A stretch of DNA of 20,572 bases. Origin: an uncultured Anaerolineales bacterium. Lineage in GTDB: Bacteria; Chloroflexota; Anaerolineae; Anaerolineales; Villigracilaceae. Of the stretch, positions 1 to 6,436 are shown one piece after another. Position 1 is the stretch's first letter. Every line of letters starts with the position of its first letter. Position numbers and translations under genes: made by a program. The notes below the pieces were generated by a model, which saw only the letters and a list, made by a program, of their open reading frames with translations, was not told where the DNA came from and made no database searches. Where the stretch lies: contig CALFXA010000197.1 of NCBI GenBank assembly GCA_937928015.1, positions 1 through 20,572 of the forward strand, read 5' to 3'.

Positions 1-330
<330 letters not shown>

Positions 331-615
331 ATTTTTTCACTCTTACGAGTGTAAGTGTTACGGAGTTTTCACTGGAATTAACAGATTGTTGCTTCCTATC
401 ACTCTTCAGTTGTTAAGGTGCTCGCCATTTGATCGGGTCACTTTCTACCCGTCACGACCGCTCACTCCTGTCACACAGACAAAAACACCGATGCTTCTTT
501 CACATCGGCTCGTCAGACTGCAAAACCTTTTGGTTTGTGTCTCTGACGTGAGACGGTTTGTTTAGTTGTAATCGATCTGTCGTTGGGACGAGATCTTTCG
601 TGAATGTACTGGCGA
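331..615 (-). promoter_or_regulatory. 16S rRNA leader with boxA-like and hairpin elements
   Basis: This is the transcribed leader between the main rRNA promoter and mature 16S. It has no plausible gene. The minus strand contains GAGCACCTTAACAACTGAAG (complement of 404-423), which resembles the boxA-type antitermination element and the conserved rrn leader sequence found just upstream of 16S genes in other phyla. Local hairpins are visible: CACTC/GAGTG around a TTAC loop at 338-351, immediately before the mature 5' end, and CCGATG/CATCGG at 488-508. The 16S processing stem would need the 3' flank, which lies outside the window. The boxA role is inferred from similarity and position. Confidence 0.6.
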
Positions 616-621
616 AGGGTG

Positions 622-649
622 ATTATATGTTTTTCGCTGATTTTGTCAA
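622..649 (-). promoter_or_regulatory. Main rRNA operon promoter (sigma-70 consensus)
   Basis: On the minus strand a perfect -35 TTGACA (complement of 644-649) and a perfect -10 TATAAT (complement of 622-627) are separated by 16 bp. Transcription would start near 615. The DNA just upstream (651-695) is AT-rich with A/T runs, as in an UP element. Two perfect hexamers ahead of an rRNA gene is what a strong stable-RNA promoter should look like. Confidence 0.85.
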
Positions 650-715
650 GGGATAATTCGTACTTCTTCAAAAACTCGACCTTAAAAAATCCGCTGTCAC
701 TTCATTCGCTATACA

Positions 716-748
716 TTTTCAAAGAGCGGCGTGTGGCTTCCCACACGC
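716..748 (-). promoter_or_regulatory. boxB-like hairpin plus boxA-like element upstream of the main rRNA promoter
   Basis: Reading the minus strand, an 8-bp perfect stem GCGTGTGG/CCACACGC with a 4-nt loop (729-748) is followed one base later by GCTCTTTGAAAA (complement of 716-727), close to the bacterial boxA consensus TGCTCTTTAACA. This hairpin-then-boxA order is that of rrn nut-like sites. It lies upstream of the 622-649 promoter, so it can only act on a transcript from an upstream promoter (757-784). The function is inferred. Confidence 0.5.
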
Positions 749-756
749 GGAGCAAC

Positions 757-784
757 ATTTTATCACAAGCACGTTTTCAGGCAA
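757..784 (-). promoter_or_regulatory. Possible second, upstream rRNA promoter
   Basis: The minus strand has TTGCCT (complement of 779-784), a 16-bp spacer and TAAAAT (complement of 757-762), with a TGn extended -10 (TGATAAAAT). The predicted start near 750 would make the boxB-like hairpin the first element of the transcript. It is weaker than the downstream promoter. The 785-860 stretch upstream of it shows nothing else recognisable. Confidence 0.45.
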
Positions 785-859
785 GGGTTTAAACCTTAAA
801 ATATTGGGCACTTACAAAACAACTTGCAATACATGAAACCGTTAAGATTCGCAAACCTT

Positions 860-889
860 AACAAAACAGCCACTTATAAGTGGCTGTTT
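860..889 (-). terminator. Rho-independent terminator of the dnaX-ybaB-recR unit
   Basis: A perfect 26-bp inverted repeat (864-889, AAACAGCCACTTA and its complement) begins 3 bp after the recR stop codon. In the minus-strand transcript it is followed by a U-rich run (GUUUUGUU). This fits an intrinsic terminator closing the operon before the rRNA promoters. Confidence 0.85.
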
Positions 890-892
890 GAA

Positions 893-1495
893 TTACATTT
901 CCTGGCGGCCCGACAATGCTCGCAACAAAGTATTTTGATCAGCATATTCCAGGTCGCCGCCCACAGGCAAACCGCGCGCCAAACGCGTGACTCTGACGCC
1001 CATTGGTTCAAGATGCTGACGAAGGTACAACGCTGTGGCATCCCCCTCCATGCTGGGGTTGGTAGCCAGGATGATTTCACTCACGCCGCCCCGCCCCACT
1101 CGCTCGAACAGCGGCTTGATCTTGAGGTCATCAGGGCCAATGCCTTCAATGGGCGAGAGAACACCTTGCAAGACATGATACTTTCCCTGATAGCCGCCTG
1201 TCCGCTCCAAGGCTAAAACGTCCAGAGCCTCTTCCACCACGCAGATTAGACTACTATCACGGGATTGCGACTCACAGATCTCGCAGCGTTCGCGGCCCGC
1301 CTCCATGATGTTGAAACATTCCTGGCACAGAGCCGTGTTGGCTTTGAGATTTGCCAGCGCCGTGGACAGGTCTTGGGCCACCTCGTCGGGCGCGCGCAAC
1401 AGGAAGAACGCCAGCCGTGACGCGGACTTGGGTCCAATGCCGGGCAAGCGTTCAAGTGAATTGATCAGAGATTGAATTGATTCGGGGAGAATCAT
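893..1495 (-). CDS. recR: Recombination mediator protein RecR
   Basis: RecR works with RecO (and RecF) in the cytoplasm to load RecA onto SSB-coated single-stranded DNA during gap repair. The 200-residue product has the usual family length. Visible parts are an N-terminal helix-hairpin-helix (LERLPGIGPKSASRLAFFLL, about residues 14-33), a four-cysteine zinc finger (C57xxC60, C71xxC74), a Toprim domain starting at SLICVVEE (82) and running to about 175, and the C-terminal family motif LPVGGDLEYADQNTL (176-190). The ATG follows ybaB by 37 bp with no clear Shine-Dalgarno; the start is chosen because MILPESIQSLINSLERLPGIG matches the usual RecR N-terminus. It is the last gene of a dnaX-ybaB-recR arrangement conserved in many bacteria and is followed at once by a terminator. 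Confidence 0.98.
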   Translation of the reverse strand: MILPESIQSLINSLERLPGIGPKSASRLAFFLLRAPDEVAQDLSTALANLKANTALCQECFNIMEAGRERCEICESQSRDSSLICVVEEALDVLALERTGGYQGKYHVLQGVLSPIEGIGPDDLKIKPLFERVGRGGVSEIILATNPSMEGDATALYLRQHLEPMGVRVTRLARGLPVGGDLEYADQNTLLRALSGRQEM

Positions 1496-1532
1496 AAATG
1501 CACTTGTGGGGGTGGACAGTTATCCGCCCAAA

Positions 1533-1862
1533 TTAGAATGGCAACCCGCCAGCCAGCGGACCCATGCGTTGAGCCGCAAGTTCACGCGACTGATCGAGGG
1601 CCATGTTGACAGCCGAGAGCACCAGGTCTTGCAACATCTCTGCATCGGCGTCCTTGAGCAGTTCAGGATCGATGACCACTTCGCGGCACTTCTGGTCACC
1701 CGTCATGGTGACCTTGATTGCGCCGCCGCCAGCCGTGGCAGTGACGGTCTCGTCAGCCAGCTTGGCCTGAGCCTCCTCCATCTGCTTTTGCAGGCGCTGA
1801 ATCTGCTGCATCATGCCGCCCTGCCCACCCATTGCGGGTCCTCGGTTGAATCCTTTAGCCAT
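1533..1862 (-). CDS. YbaB/EbfC family nucleoid-associated protein
   Basis: This 109-residue protein belongs to the YbaB/EbfC family of small dimeric DNA-binding proteins that coat the nucleoid and commonly sit between dnaX and recR. The sequence shows a Met/Gln-rich amphipathic N-terminal helix (MMQQIQRLQKQMEEAQAKLADETVTATAGGGAIKV, residues about 17-51), the conserved GGGAIKVTMTGDQKCREVVIDPELLKDADAEMLQDLVLSAVNMAL core written here as GDQKCREVVIDPELL, and a Gly-rich tail. The ATG is preceded by AGGAG at 7 nt, a good ribosome-binding site and one of the strongest in the operon. It lies 30 bp after dnaX and 37 bp before recR, so it is almost certainly co-transcribed with both. Confidence 0.96.
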   Translation of the reverse strand: MAKGFNRGPAMGGQGGMMQQIQRLQKQMEEAQAKLADETVTATAGGGAIKVTMTGDQKCREVVIDPELLKDADAEMLQDLVLSAVNMALDQSRELAAQRMGPLAGGLPF

Positions 1863-1892
1863 AAATAATCTCCTGAATTTTATGTATCCGTT

Positions 1893-3443
1893 TTATTCAT
1901 CCATATCCACGATCTCGCCGCCGTGCTGAATGGCGGTCGCCACCATGCCGTCCTGTGGGACGTGCGGCGGGATCTTGCCCTTGGCCGTGGAAACCACGCA
2001 CTGAATAACAAGATTCACACCCAACACTTCAGCCACAGCCTTTTGCGCAGCTTCGAGTTGATCGGGTTTGTTCATCTTCTCGACCAGCACGTCGCTGGCA
2101 AAGCCGAGGATCAGCGTGCTGCCCTGCACGTCGATCAACTTGACCGAGTTGAGCAGCGCGCCCACGTTGACCTGCGTTCTGGGTAGGGACGCGATGATCT
2201 GCTTCCAGGCCTTGATGACCTCCCCCGCTCCGATAACCGGCTTCTCACCCTTGGGCGCTTCCGCGGACTCAGCCTTGGGCTGGGTCGCCGCTTGGGGAAC
2301 GGGAGCAGGCTGAGGCCTGGACGTTCGCGCTGCGGGTGCAGACTGCGCCGTCGAAACGGGGGCAGGCGCGGGCTCCATCAACTCCGCCAGGGCCAATTCC
2401 AAACTCAAGGACGGCTGCCAACCGCCGCGCAAATCCGCCGCGGCCGTGTTAAAGACTTTCATCATGCGCAACACTTCGGCGGGCGAGAAGGACTTCGCGT
2501 GCGCGTCCATCTGCTTGCGGACCTCGGCAGTAGCCTCGACCTGGTCGCCATTGCCCATCTGGATCAGCATCAAGCCGCGCAAGTATTCCACGAGTTGACG
2601 CGCCAGCGAACGCGGATCAGCGCCCGAGTCGAGAGCCTTGTGAATCGCTTCGAGGCCGTGAGCGGGATCGGCTTCGAGAACCGCGTTAACCACATCCAGC
2701 ACGGTCTGACTGGTGGCGGTGCCGAGCACGGTCTGAGCCAACACCAAGGTGATGGTGTCGCCCGTCGAGGCAAGCTGGTCGAGCAGGGATTGCGCGTCGC
2801 GCATGCCGCCTGCCGATTGACGAGCGATCAAGGTCAGGGCCTCGTCGTCGGCCTTGAGATTCTCAGCGGCAACGATACCTTTGAGGTTCGACACGATCTC
2901 GTCCACGGGCACGCGGCGGAACTCATGCCGCTGACAGCGCGAGAGCACCGTGGCGGGAATCTTGTGAATCTCGGTGGTGGCCAGGACGAAGATGGCATGC
3001 GGCGGCGGCTCCTCCAGCGTCTTGAGCAGCGCATTGAAGGCGGCCGTCGAGAGCATGTGGACTTCGTCGATGATATAAATTTTGAACTTGCCCTGTGAGG
3101 GCGCAAAGTTGATCTTGTCGCGCAGGTCGCGCACATCGTCCACGGAGGTGTTGGAGGCGGCGTCGATCTCGATCAGGTCGAGGAAACGGTTCTCGTTGAC
3201 AGCCTTGCAAAAGTCACACTCATTGCAGGGGCGTTTCGCAGGATCTGGGTTCTGACAGTTGACAGCCTTCGCCAGCAGACGCGCGACCGTGGTCTTGCCC
3301 GTGCCGCGTGGGCCCGCGAACAAGTAGGCATGACCGACACGGTCCGCCTTGATGGCGTTCGTGATGGTCTGGACTACGTGATCCTGTCCGACCACGGTGT
3401 CCCATCCTTTCGGGCGGTATTTGCGGTAGAGGGCTTGAGTCAT
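1893..3443 (-). CDS. dnaX: DNA polymerase III subunit gamma/tau
   Basis: DnaX is the AAA+ motor subunit of the clamp loader that places the beta clamp on primed DNA. The 516-residue product begins MTQALYRKYRPKGW, the family's standard N-terminus; an in-frame extension of 19 codons up to 3500 is rejected because it is not DnaX-like and overlaps the upstream gene. Seen in order: Walker A GPRGTGKT (44-51), a four-cysteine zinc module (C63, C73, C76, C79), Walker B with IIDEVHM (124-130), sensor-1 LATTE (154-158) and the SRC arginine-finger motif (168-170). A Pro/Ala-rich linker (about 360-405) leads to a C-terminal domain of roughly 100 residues. I see no A-rich slippery heptamer that would predict the gamma/tau frameshift of E. 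coli. The upstream stop codon is only 13 bp away, pointing to co-transcription. Confidence 0.98.
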   Translation of the reverse strand: MTQALYRKYRPKGWDTVVGQDHVVQTITNAIKADRVGHAYLFAGPRGTGKTTVARLLAKAVNCQNPDPAKRPCNECDFCKAVNENRFLDLIEIDAASNTSVDDVRDLRDKINFAPSQGKFKIYIIDEVHMLSTAAFNALLKTLEEPPPHAIFVLATTEIHKIPATVLSRCQRHEFRRVPVDEIVSNLKGIVAAENLKADDEALTLIARQSAGGMRDAQSLLDQLASTGDTITLVLAQTVLGTATSQTVLDVVNAVLEADPAHGLEAIHKALDSGADPRSLARQLVEYLRGLMLIQMGNGDQVEATAEVRKQMDAHAKSFSPAEVLRMMKVFNTAAADLRGGWQPSLSLELALAELMEPAPAPVSTAQSAPAARTSRPQPAPVPQAATQPKAESAEAPKGEKPVIGAGEVIKAWKQIIASLPRTQVNVGALLNSVKLIDVQGSTLILGFASDVLVEKMNKPDQLEAAQKAVAEVLGVNLVIQCVVSTAKGKIPPHVPQDGMVATAIQHGGEIVDMDE

Positions 3444-3456
3444 TTTTGTTTTGGGA

Positions 3457-3954
3457 TTACGGGATTCGATACACGGCTTGCAGGTTGCCCTGCGAATCAT
3501 ACAGGCGGGCGTTCTCGCCCGAACCCCAGACTACATCTGGGATGCCCCAATACAGGTCGATGACCGTGTCGGTGCCCGCAACGGTATGGACGCGCACTGC
3601 GCCCTTAGGATATAAGGTCAATTGCGGGAAGGTAAAGGTGTTGCCATCTTCGTCCTTGAGTTGCCAGCCCGCCAGATTCAACTGACCGTCGCCGTTGTAG
3701 CGGATAAACACCGTCTCGGCATCCAGCGTCCCCGCCCCCACCACGCTGACGATTTCCACGGGAATGTCGCCCTGCGGGGTGGTCGTCAGGGCGGGAGCGG
3801 CGGTTCCGCCTCCGTCCACGACCGCCACGGGAACCACCACAGGCGACAGGGTGGCGCGGTAATTGCGGTCATACCAGAACAGGATCGCACCCGTCACGCA
3901 GGCTGAAACCAGCACGTTCAGGGCCAGATACAGGAACAATTTACGGCGGTCCAT
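3457..3954 (-). CDS. Membrane-anchored lamin-tail-domain (LTD) protein
   Basis: The 165-residue protein starts MDRRKLFLYLALNVLVSACVTG: a basic N-terminus and one hydrophobic segment (about residues 6-27), so it is probably a signal-anchored protein with its C-terminus outside the cell. After a Val/Pro/Thr-rich linker (38-64) comes a lamin-tail-like beta-sandwich (66-163), recognised from VEIVSVVGAGTLDAETV, the NLAGWQLKDEDGNTFTFP strand pair, YPKGAVRVHT, and WGSGENARLYDSQGN. Such domains occur in bacterial surface proteins and nucleases, but no catalytic residues are present here. The exact role is unknown. It lies 13 bp upstream of dnaX and probably shares its transcript. A start 9 codons further up (3981) is possible but less likely, because it would begin upstream of the apparent -10 box at 3964-3969. 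Confidence 0.85.
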   Translation of the reverse strand: MDRRKLFLYLALNVLVSACVTGAILFWYDRNYRATLSPVVVPVAVVDGGGTAAPALTTTPQGDIPVEIVSVVGAGTLDAETVFIRYNGDGQLNLAGWQLKDEDGNTFTFPQLTLYPKGAVRVHTVAGTDTVIDLYWGIPDVVWGSGENARLYDSQGNLQAVYRIP

Positions 3955-3963
3955 GATGCTCAA

Positions 3964-3972
3964 ATCATAGCA
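3964..3972 (-). promoter_or_regulatory. Extended -10 promoter for the LTD-dnaX-ybaB-recR unit
   Basis: The minus strand has TGCTATGAT, a TGn extended -10 with TATGAT (complement of 3964-3969), only 9 nt before the ATG at 3954. No good -35 is visible at 16-18 bp. The start point would fall about 3 nt before the ATG, giving a nearly leaderless mRNA. No Shine-Dalgarno precedes this ATG. Confidence 0.4.
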
Positions 3973-3993
3973 CAGAAACAAAAAATAGTCCGT

Positions 3994-4026
3994 TAAAAAG
4001 TGACAGCCGCCCGCGGGCGGCTGTCA
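3994..4026 (-). terminator. Rho-independent terminator after the lipoprotein gene
   Basis: A perfect 26-bp GC-rich palindrome at 4001-4026 (TGACAGCCGCCCG and its complement) begins 14 bp after the lipoprotein stop codon. In the minus-strand transcript it is followed by CUUUUUAA (complement of 3993-4000). This is a strong intrinsic terminator separating the lipoprotein gene from the LTD-dnaX unit. Confidence 0.9.
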
Positions 4027-4040
4027 GGATTTGGAAAATC

Positions 4041-4784
4041 TTACGGCAGTTGGGTGATGACGTAATTGTCGAAGGAGACGGTCGTGCCCGATTCCACGTC
4101 GCCACTCCAGGCGATCACGCCGACCATGCCGCCCGCATATTCGGTATCGGACGCGGTGGCGACCTGCTGGCCGTTGACGTAGAGAGTCATCGCGCCGTCG
4201 GCGGCGCAATCCATGCCGACGCGGTAGGTGGACGCGTCCTTCGAGATCAGGTCGGTCGTGCCCGAGGTCAGTTCCACGTCATCATTGATGAAAACAGACT
4301 TGACGATGCCGTATTCTCCGCTGGGCGTGACGTACCCGAAATAGAACTCATCACTGATCACCTGCTGATTGCAGAGCACGCCGAACGCAGCCTTCGGGTC
4401 GCTGCCCTGATTGATGGCATCCGCCTCGATGTGGATGCCCTTGTAGGTGGTGCCATTCGGACCGCTATACACCTTCATGTTGGCAGGCACCACCTTGATC
4501 TGTAGCGCGCCGTCCACGTACTGAACCTCGTAGTCGGTATCTGTGCCCACGCCCCATTTGCTGCTGCGGCTCTCGAAGTTATCCGATAAAAGCTGGCCTC
4601 CGCCGTTATCGGCGGGCGACTGGGGCTGGGAATCCCCGCCGTTGTCCACAGGGACAATCTGGGTGGCGATGGCCTGGATGTCCACGGTGGGAACCGCGAT
4701 GGTGGGCACGGCCGCCCCGCAAGCCATGGAAACGAGCGCCAAAACGGCGATGGCGCCAATGCCTTTCAACAAACCTGATTTCAT
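4041..4784 (-). CDS. Secreted lipoprotein with a jelly-roll (concanavalin/LamG-like) domain
   Basis: The 247-residue product has a Lys-containing N-terminus and hydrophobic core (residues 1-21) ending in SMAC at C22, a lipobox-like site for lipid attachment; the -3 residue is Ser rather than Leu, so the signal is not textbook. A Pro/Gly/Asn-rich linker (23-64) precedes a single beta-rich domain (66-247) that begins LLSDNFESRSSKWGVGTDTDYEVQYVDGALQI and ends GTTVSFDNYVITQLP. That pattern, a DNFES opening and an FDNYVI final strand with YRVGMDC and MTLYVNGQQVA in between, is typical of concanavalin-like sandwich domains in Chloroflexota surface lipoproteins. No enzyme active site is recognised and the ligand is unknown. 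An AAAGGAG ribosome-binding site lies 6 nt before the ATG. It has its own promoter and terminator. Confidence 0.85.
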   Translation of the reverse strand: MKSGLLKGIGAIAVLALVSMACGAAVPTIAVPTVDIQAIATQIVPVDNGGDSQPQSPADNGGGQLLSDNFESRSSKWGVGTDTDYEVQYVDGALQIKVVPANMKVYSGPNGTTYKGIHIEADAINQGSDPKAAFGVLCNQQVISDEFYFGYVTPSGEYGIVKSVFINDDVELTSGTTDLISKDASTYRVGMDCAADGAMTLYVNGQQVATASDTEYAGGMVGVIAWSGDVESGTTVSFDNYVITQLP

Positions 4785-4812
4785 GTCATTCTCCTTTTTT
4801 GATGATGACGCG

Positions 4813-4821
4813 TTTATATCA
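4813..4821 (-). promoter_or_regulatory. Extended -10 promoter for the lipoprotein gene
   Basis: The minus strand reads TGATATAAA, an extended -10 with TATAAA (complement of 4813-4818). The predicted start near 4806 leaves a leader of about 22 nt carrying the AAAGGAG site. Upstream, the pentamer GTCAA occurs three times (complements of 4831-4835, 4840-4844 and 4850-4854), spaced 9 and 10 bp, where an activator or the -35 contact would lie. Confidence 0.4.
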
Positions 4822-4844
4822 GGTCCGTTGTTGACAAAGTTGAC

Positions 4845-5771
4845 TTATCTTGACAATTCTCCGCGCTGCATGGAAAACGCCACCCAGTCGCCCATCTGAC
4901 GGCGCTCCACGAAGACCAGACCATGAGCCTGCCCTGCCTCGATGACATTTTGCTCCTGCTCGGCCAGGATTCCGCTCAGGATGATCGTCCCGCCCGGCTC
5001 GACCAGGTCCGCCAGGCCCATGCCAAACAGGCGGATGATGATCGGCGCGAGGATATTGGCCAGCACCAACGGCGCGGACTTGAAGGCGAATTGCCCCGCC
5101 AGCACCTCCGTTACCGAGCCCTGACCGAGAAGCAGTTCGTCGCCGATGTCGTTCATCTCGGCGTTCTCGCGTGAGTTACGCACCGACTCGATGTCGATGT
5201 CCACGCCGAGGACTTTTTCCGCGCCGAGCTTGAGCGCCGCAATCGAGAGGATACCCGATCCGCAGCCCACATCGATAGCGGTGGACAGCTTGTGGCTATC
5301 CGCAAAGACTTCGGCCAGTTCCAGGCAAAGCTGGGTGGTGGGATGAGTCCCCGTGCCGAAGGCCATACCCGGGTTGATCTTGATCGGAATCCGCTCGGGC
5401 TGGGGAGAATCCAACCAGGCGGGAACAATCACCAGTCGGCGGGCAATCAGGATCGGCTTGTAGTGCTGCTTCCAGGCCTCCATCCAGTTCTGGTCGGCGA
5501 TCTGCTTGTAGCTGGGAGCGGGCACAGGCTGGATCATCCCGAGGAAGTACAGCGATTCCTCCAGCTTTTGGCGCATCTCTTCGAGTTGGTCGTTGACCTC
5601 CAGATAGGCGCGGACCGTGATCGGCCCGGTGGCGGTGCCCTCGTCCTCGTCGTTGACGAAGCGCACGCCCTGTTCGGTCATCACGCCGTTGGGCGCATAA
5701 CGCGCCAGCACATCGGCCACGGATTCGGCCAGTTCGCCGTCCACGGTAAGAGATACTTCAAGCCAGTTCAT
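4845..5771 (-). CDS. prmA: Ribosomal protein L11 methyltransferase
   Basis: PrmA uses S-adenosylmethionine to trimethylate several amino groups of ribosomal protein L11 in the cytoplasm. The 308-residue length is normal. The N-terminal substrate-recognition domain (MNWLEVSLTVDGELAESVADVLARYAPNGV and the NWMEAWKQHYKP stretch, 95-106) is followed by the diagnostic PrmA motif PGMAFGTGTHPTT (134-146), the SAM-binding loop DVGCGSG (167-173) with the acidic D191 after strand 2, and the catalytic-region LANILA (237-242). It begins 24 bp after the NUDIX stop codon, so the two are probably one transcript. No strong Shine-Dalgarno precedes the ATG. The rsmE gene that often follows prmA is absent; a lipoprotein gene with its own promoter follows instead. 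Confidence 0.97.
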   Translation of the reverse strand: MNWLEVSLTVDGELAESVADVLARYAPNGVMTEQGVRFVNDEDEGTATGPITVRAYLEVNDQLEEMRQKLEESLYFLGMIQPVPAPSYKQIADQNWMEAWKQHYKPILIARRLVIVPAWLDSPQPERIPIKINPGMAFGTGTHPTTQLCLELAEVFADSHKLSTAIDVGCGSGILSIAALKLGAEKVLGVDIDIESVRNSRENAEMNDIGDELLLGQGSVTEVLAGQFAFKSAPLVLANILAPIIIRLFGMGLADLVEPGGTIILSGILAEQEQNVIEAGQAHGLVFVERRQMGDWVAFSMQRGELSR

Positions 5772-5795
5772 GAGTTTATGCAGTGACTGGGATCG

Positions 5796-6266
5796 TCACT
5801 TTCCTTTCGGTGAATTTAGCATGTCCGCCACGCGGCGGATCAGGTCTTTCTCGGCGGAGAGCATCCTGGCGGGCAATTCGTCCAACCCGAAATAACGCAT
5901 CTCGCAAATCTCGTTGCTCTCGCGGAATTCGCCGCTCGTGATGCGGCACAGGTAGATCAGGCTGACGTGATGGTCGTCCCTGGAGCTTTCGGCCAGCAGC
6001 AATTTCTGCACCTCGATCTGCATGCCCGTCTCTTCGCGGAACTCACGCACGACCGCGCGCTCGGGCTGCTCACGATGTTCGAGGCTACCGGCCGGGATGC
6101 CCCATTCGAACTTGCGATAGGTATGTTTGAACAACAATACCCTGCCCTGCTCATCGAAGATCATAGCTGCCACCGCCACGCGAAAGCGCGGACGTACGAT
6201 GCGGGAGACGAGCAGATGCACCCAGATCGGGAGTTTTTGCCAGATGCGTAACAGGAAGCGTACCAT
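5796..6266 (-). CDS. NUDIX hydrolase
   Basis: The protein hydrolyses a nucleoside diphosphate linked to another group; the substrate cannot be read from the sequence. The NUDIX box is complete: G60-x5-E66-x7-R74-E75-F-R-E78-E79-T-G81, i.e. GSLEHREQPERAVVREFREE, with the metal-binding glutamates intact. Flanking strands (RPRFRVAVAAMIFDEQGRVLLFKH and FEWGIPAG) fit the alpha/beta/alpha sandwich. I start at MVRFLLRIWQKLP (156 residues) because the longer open frame to 6368 runs through the intergenic hairpin at 6316-6331 and begins MHFVAFVLRNFAGG, which is not NUDIX-like. The hydrophobic N-terminus (MVRFLLRIWQKLPIWVHLLVSRIV) may make it membrane-associated. A TATAAT box 12 nt before this ATG supports the chosen start. 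It is probably co-transcribed with prmA. Confidence 0.93.
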   Translation of the reverse strand: MVRFLLRIWQKLPIWVHLLVSRIVRPRFRVAVAAMIFDEQGRVLLFKHTYRKFEWGIPAGSLEHREQPERAVVREFREETGMQIEVQKLLLAESSRDDHHVSLIYLCRITSGEFRESNEICEMRYFGLDELPARMLSAEKDLIRRVADMLNSPKGK

Positions 6267-6278
6267 CAGAGTGCCCGC

Positions 6279-6284
6279 ATTATA
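6279..6284 (-). promoter_or_regulatory. -10 box for the NUDIX-prmA unit
   Basis: A perfect TATAAT on the minus strand ends 12 nt before the ATG at 6266, so transcription should start about 5 nt before the gene. No convincing -35 is seen at 16-18 bp and no Shine-Dalgarno fits in so short a leader. Confidence 0.45.
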
Positions 6285-6315
6285 CCCAACCGTGGGCATC
6301 CATAAAGCACAGCGA

Positions 6316-6331
6316 GCGGACAAATGTCCGC
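6316..6331. repeat. Short perfect inverted repeat in the dnaJ-NUDIX gap
   Basis: GCGGACA, two bases, TGTCCGC forms a 16-bp inverted repeat in the gap between dnaJ and the NUDIX gene. Neither strand shows a T-run right after it, so it is not a clear terminator. It could be an operator or a structural element of the dnaJ 3' end. Confidence 0.4.
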
Positions 6332-6347
6332 CCGCAAAATTTCTCAA

Positions 6348-6421
6348 CACGAAGGCCACAAAATGCACAGAGGGAAAATCAATCCCATTTGTGCTCCTTC
6401 GTGACCTTGGTGTCCTTTGTG
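6348..6421. repeat. Hairpin plus 9-bp tandem repeat downstream of dnaJ
   Basis: The arm at 6348-6365 (CACGAAGGCCACAAAATG) is largely the reverse complement of 6386-6403 (CATTTGTGCTCCTTCGTG), with a loop of about 20 nt. The right arm runs into three 9-bp tandem units: CCTTCGTGA (6396), CCTTGGTGT (6405) and CCTTTGTGT (6414). The same YTTNGTG word is the building block of both parts. It occupies the dnaJ 3' flank from 16 bp after the stop codon and may serve as a weak terminator or mRNA-stabilising hairpin. It reads like a dispersed intergenic repeat rather than coding DNA. Confidence 0.65.
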
Positions 6422-6436
6422 TTTAAGCTATGCTGC

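Noticed and set aside
604..792. Small plus-strand open frame in the rRNA control region
   Set aside because: It runs opposite the rRNA promoters and the boxB/boxA element, has no ribosome-binding site and is probably chance.
2292..3098. Open frame of 268 codons on the plus strand inside dnaX
   Set aside because: Antisense to the DnaX AAA+ domain, low-complexity Arg/Gly/His composition.
1893..3443. Programmed frameshift in dnaX as in E. coli
   Set aside because: No A-AAA-AAG type slippery heptamer was seen in the coding strand, so a gamma/tau switch is not supported.
3444..3500. N-terminal extension of dnaX (MIRRATCKPCIESRNPKTK)
   Set aside because: Overlaps the upstream LTD gene in another frame and is not part of the DnaX family N-terminus, which begins at MTQALYRKYRP.
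6267..6368. N-terminal extension of the NUDIX protein
   Set aside because: It spans the 6316-6331 inverted repeat and the TATAAT box and is not NUDIX-like.
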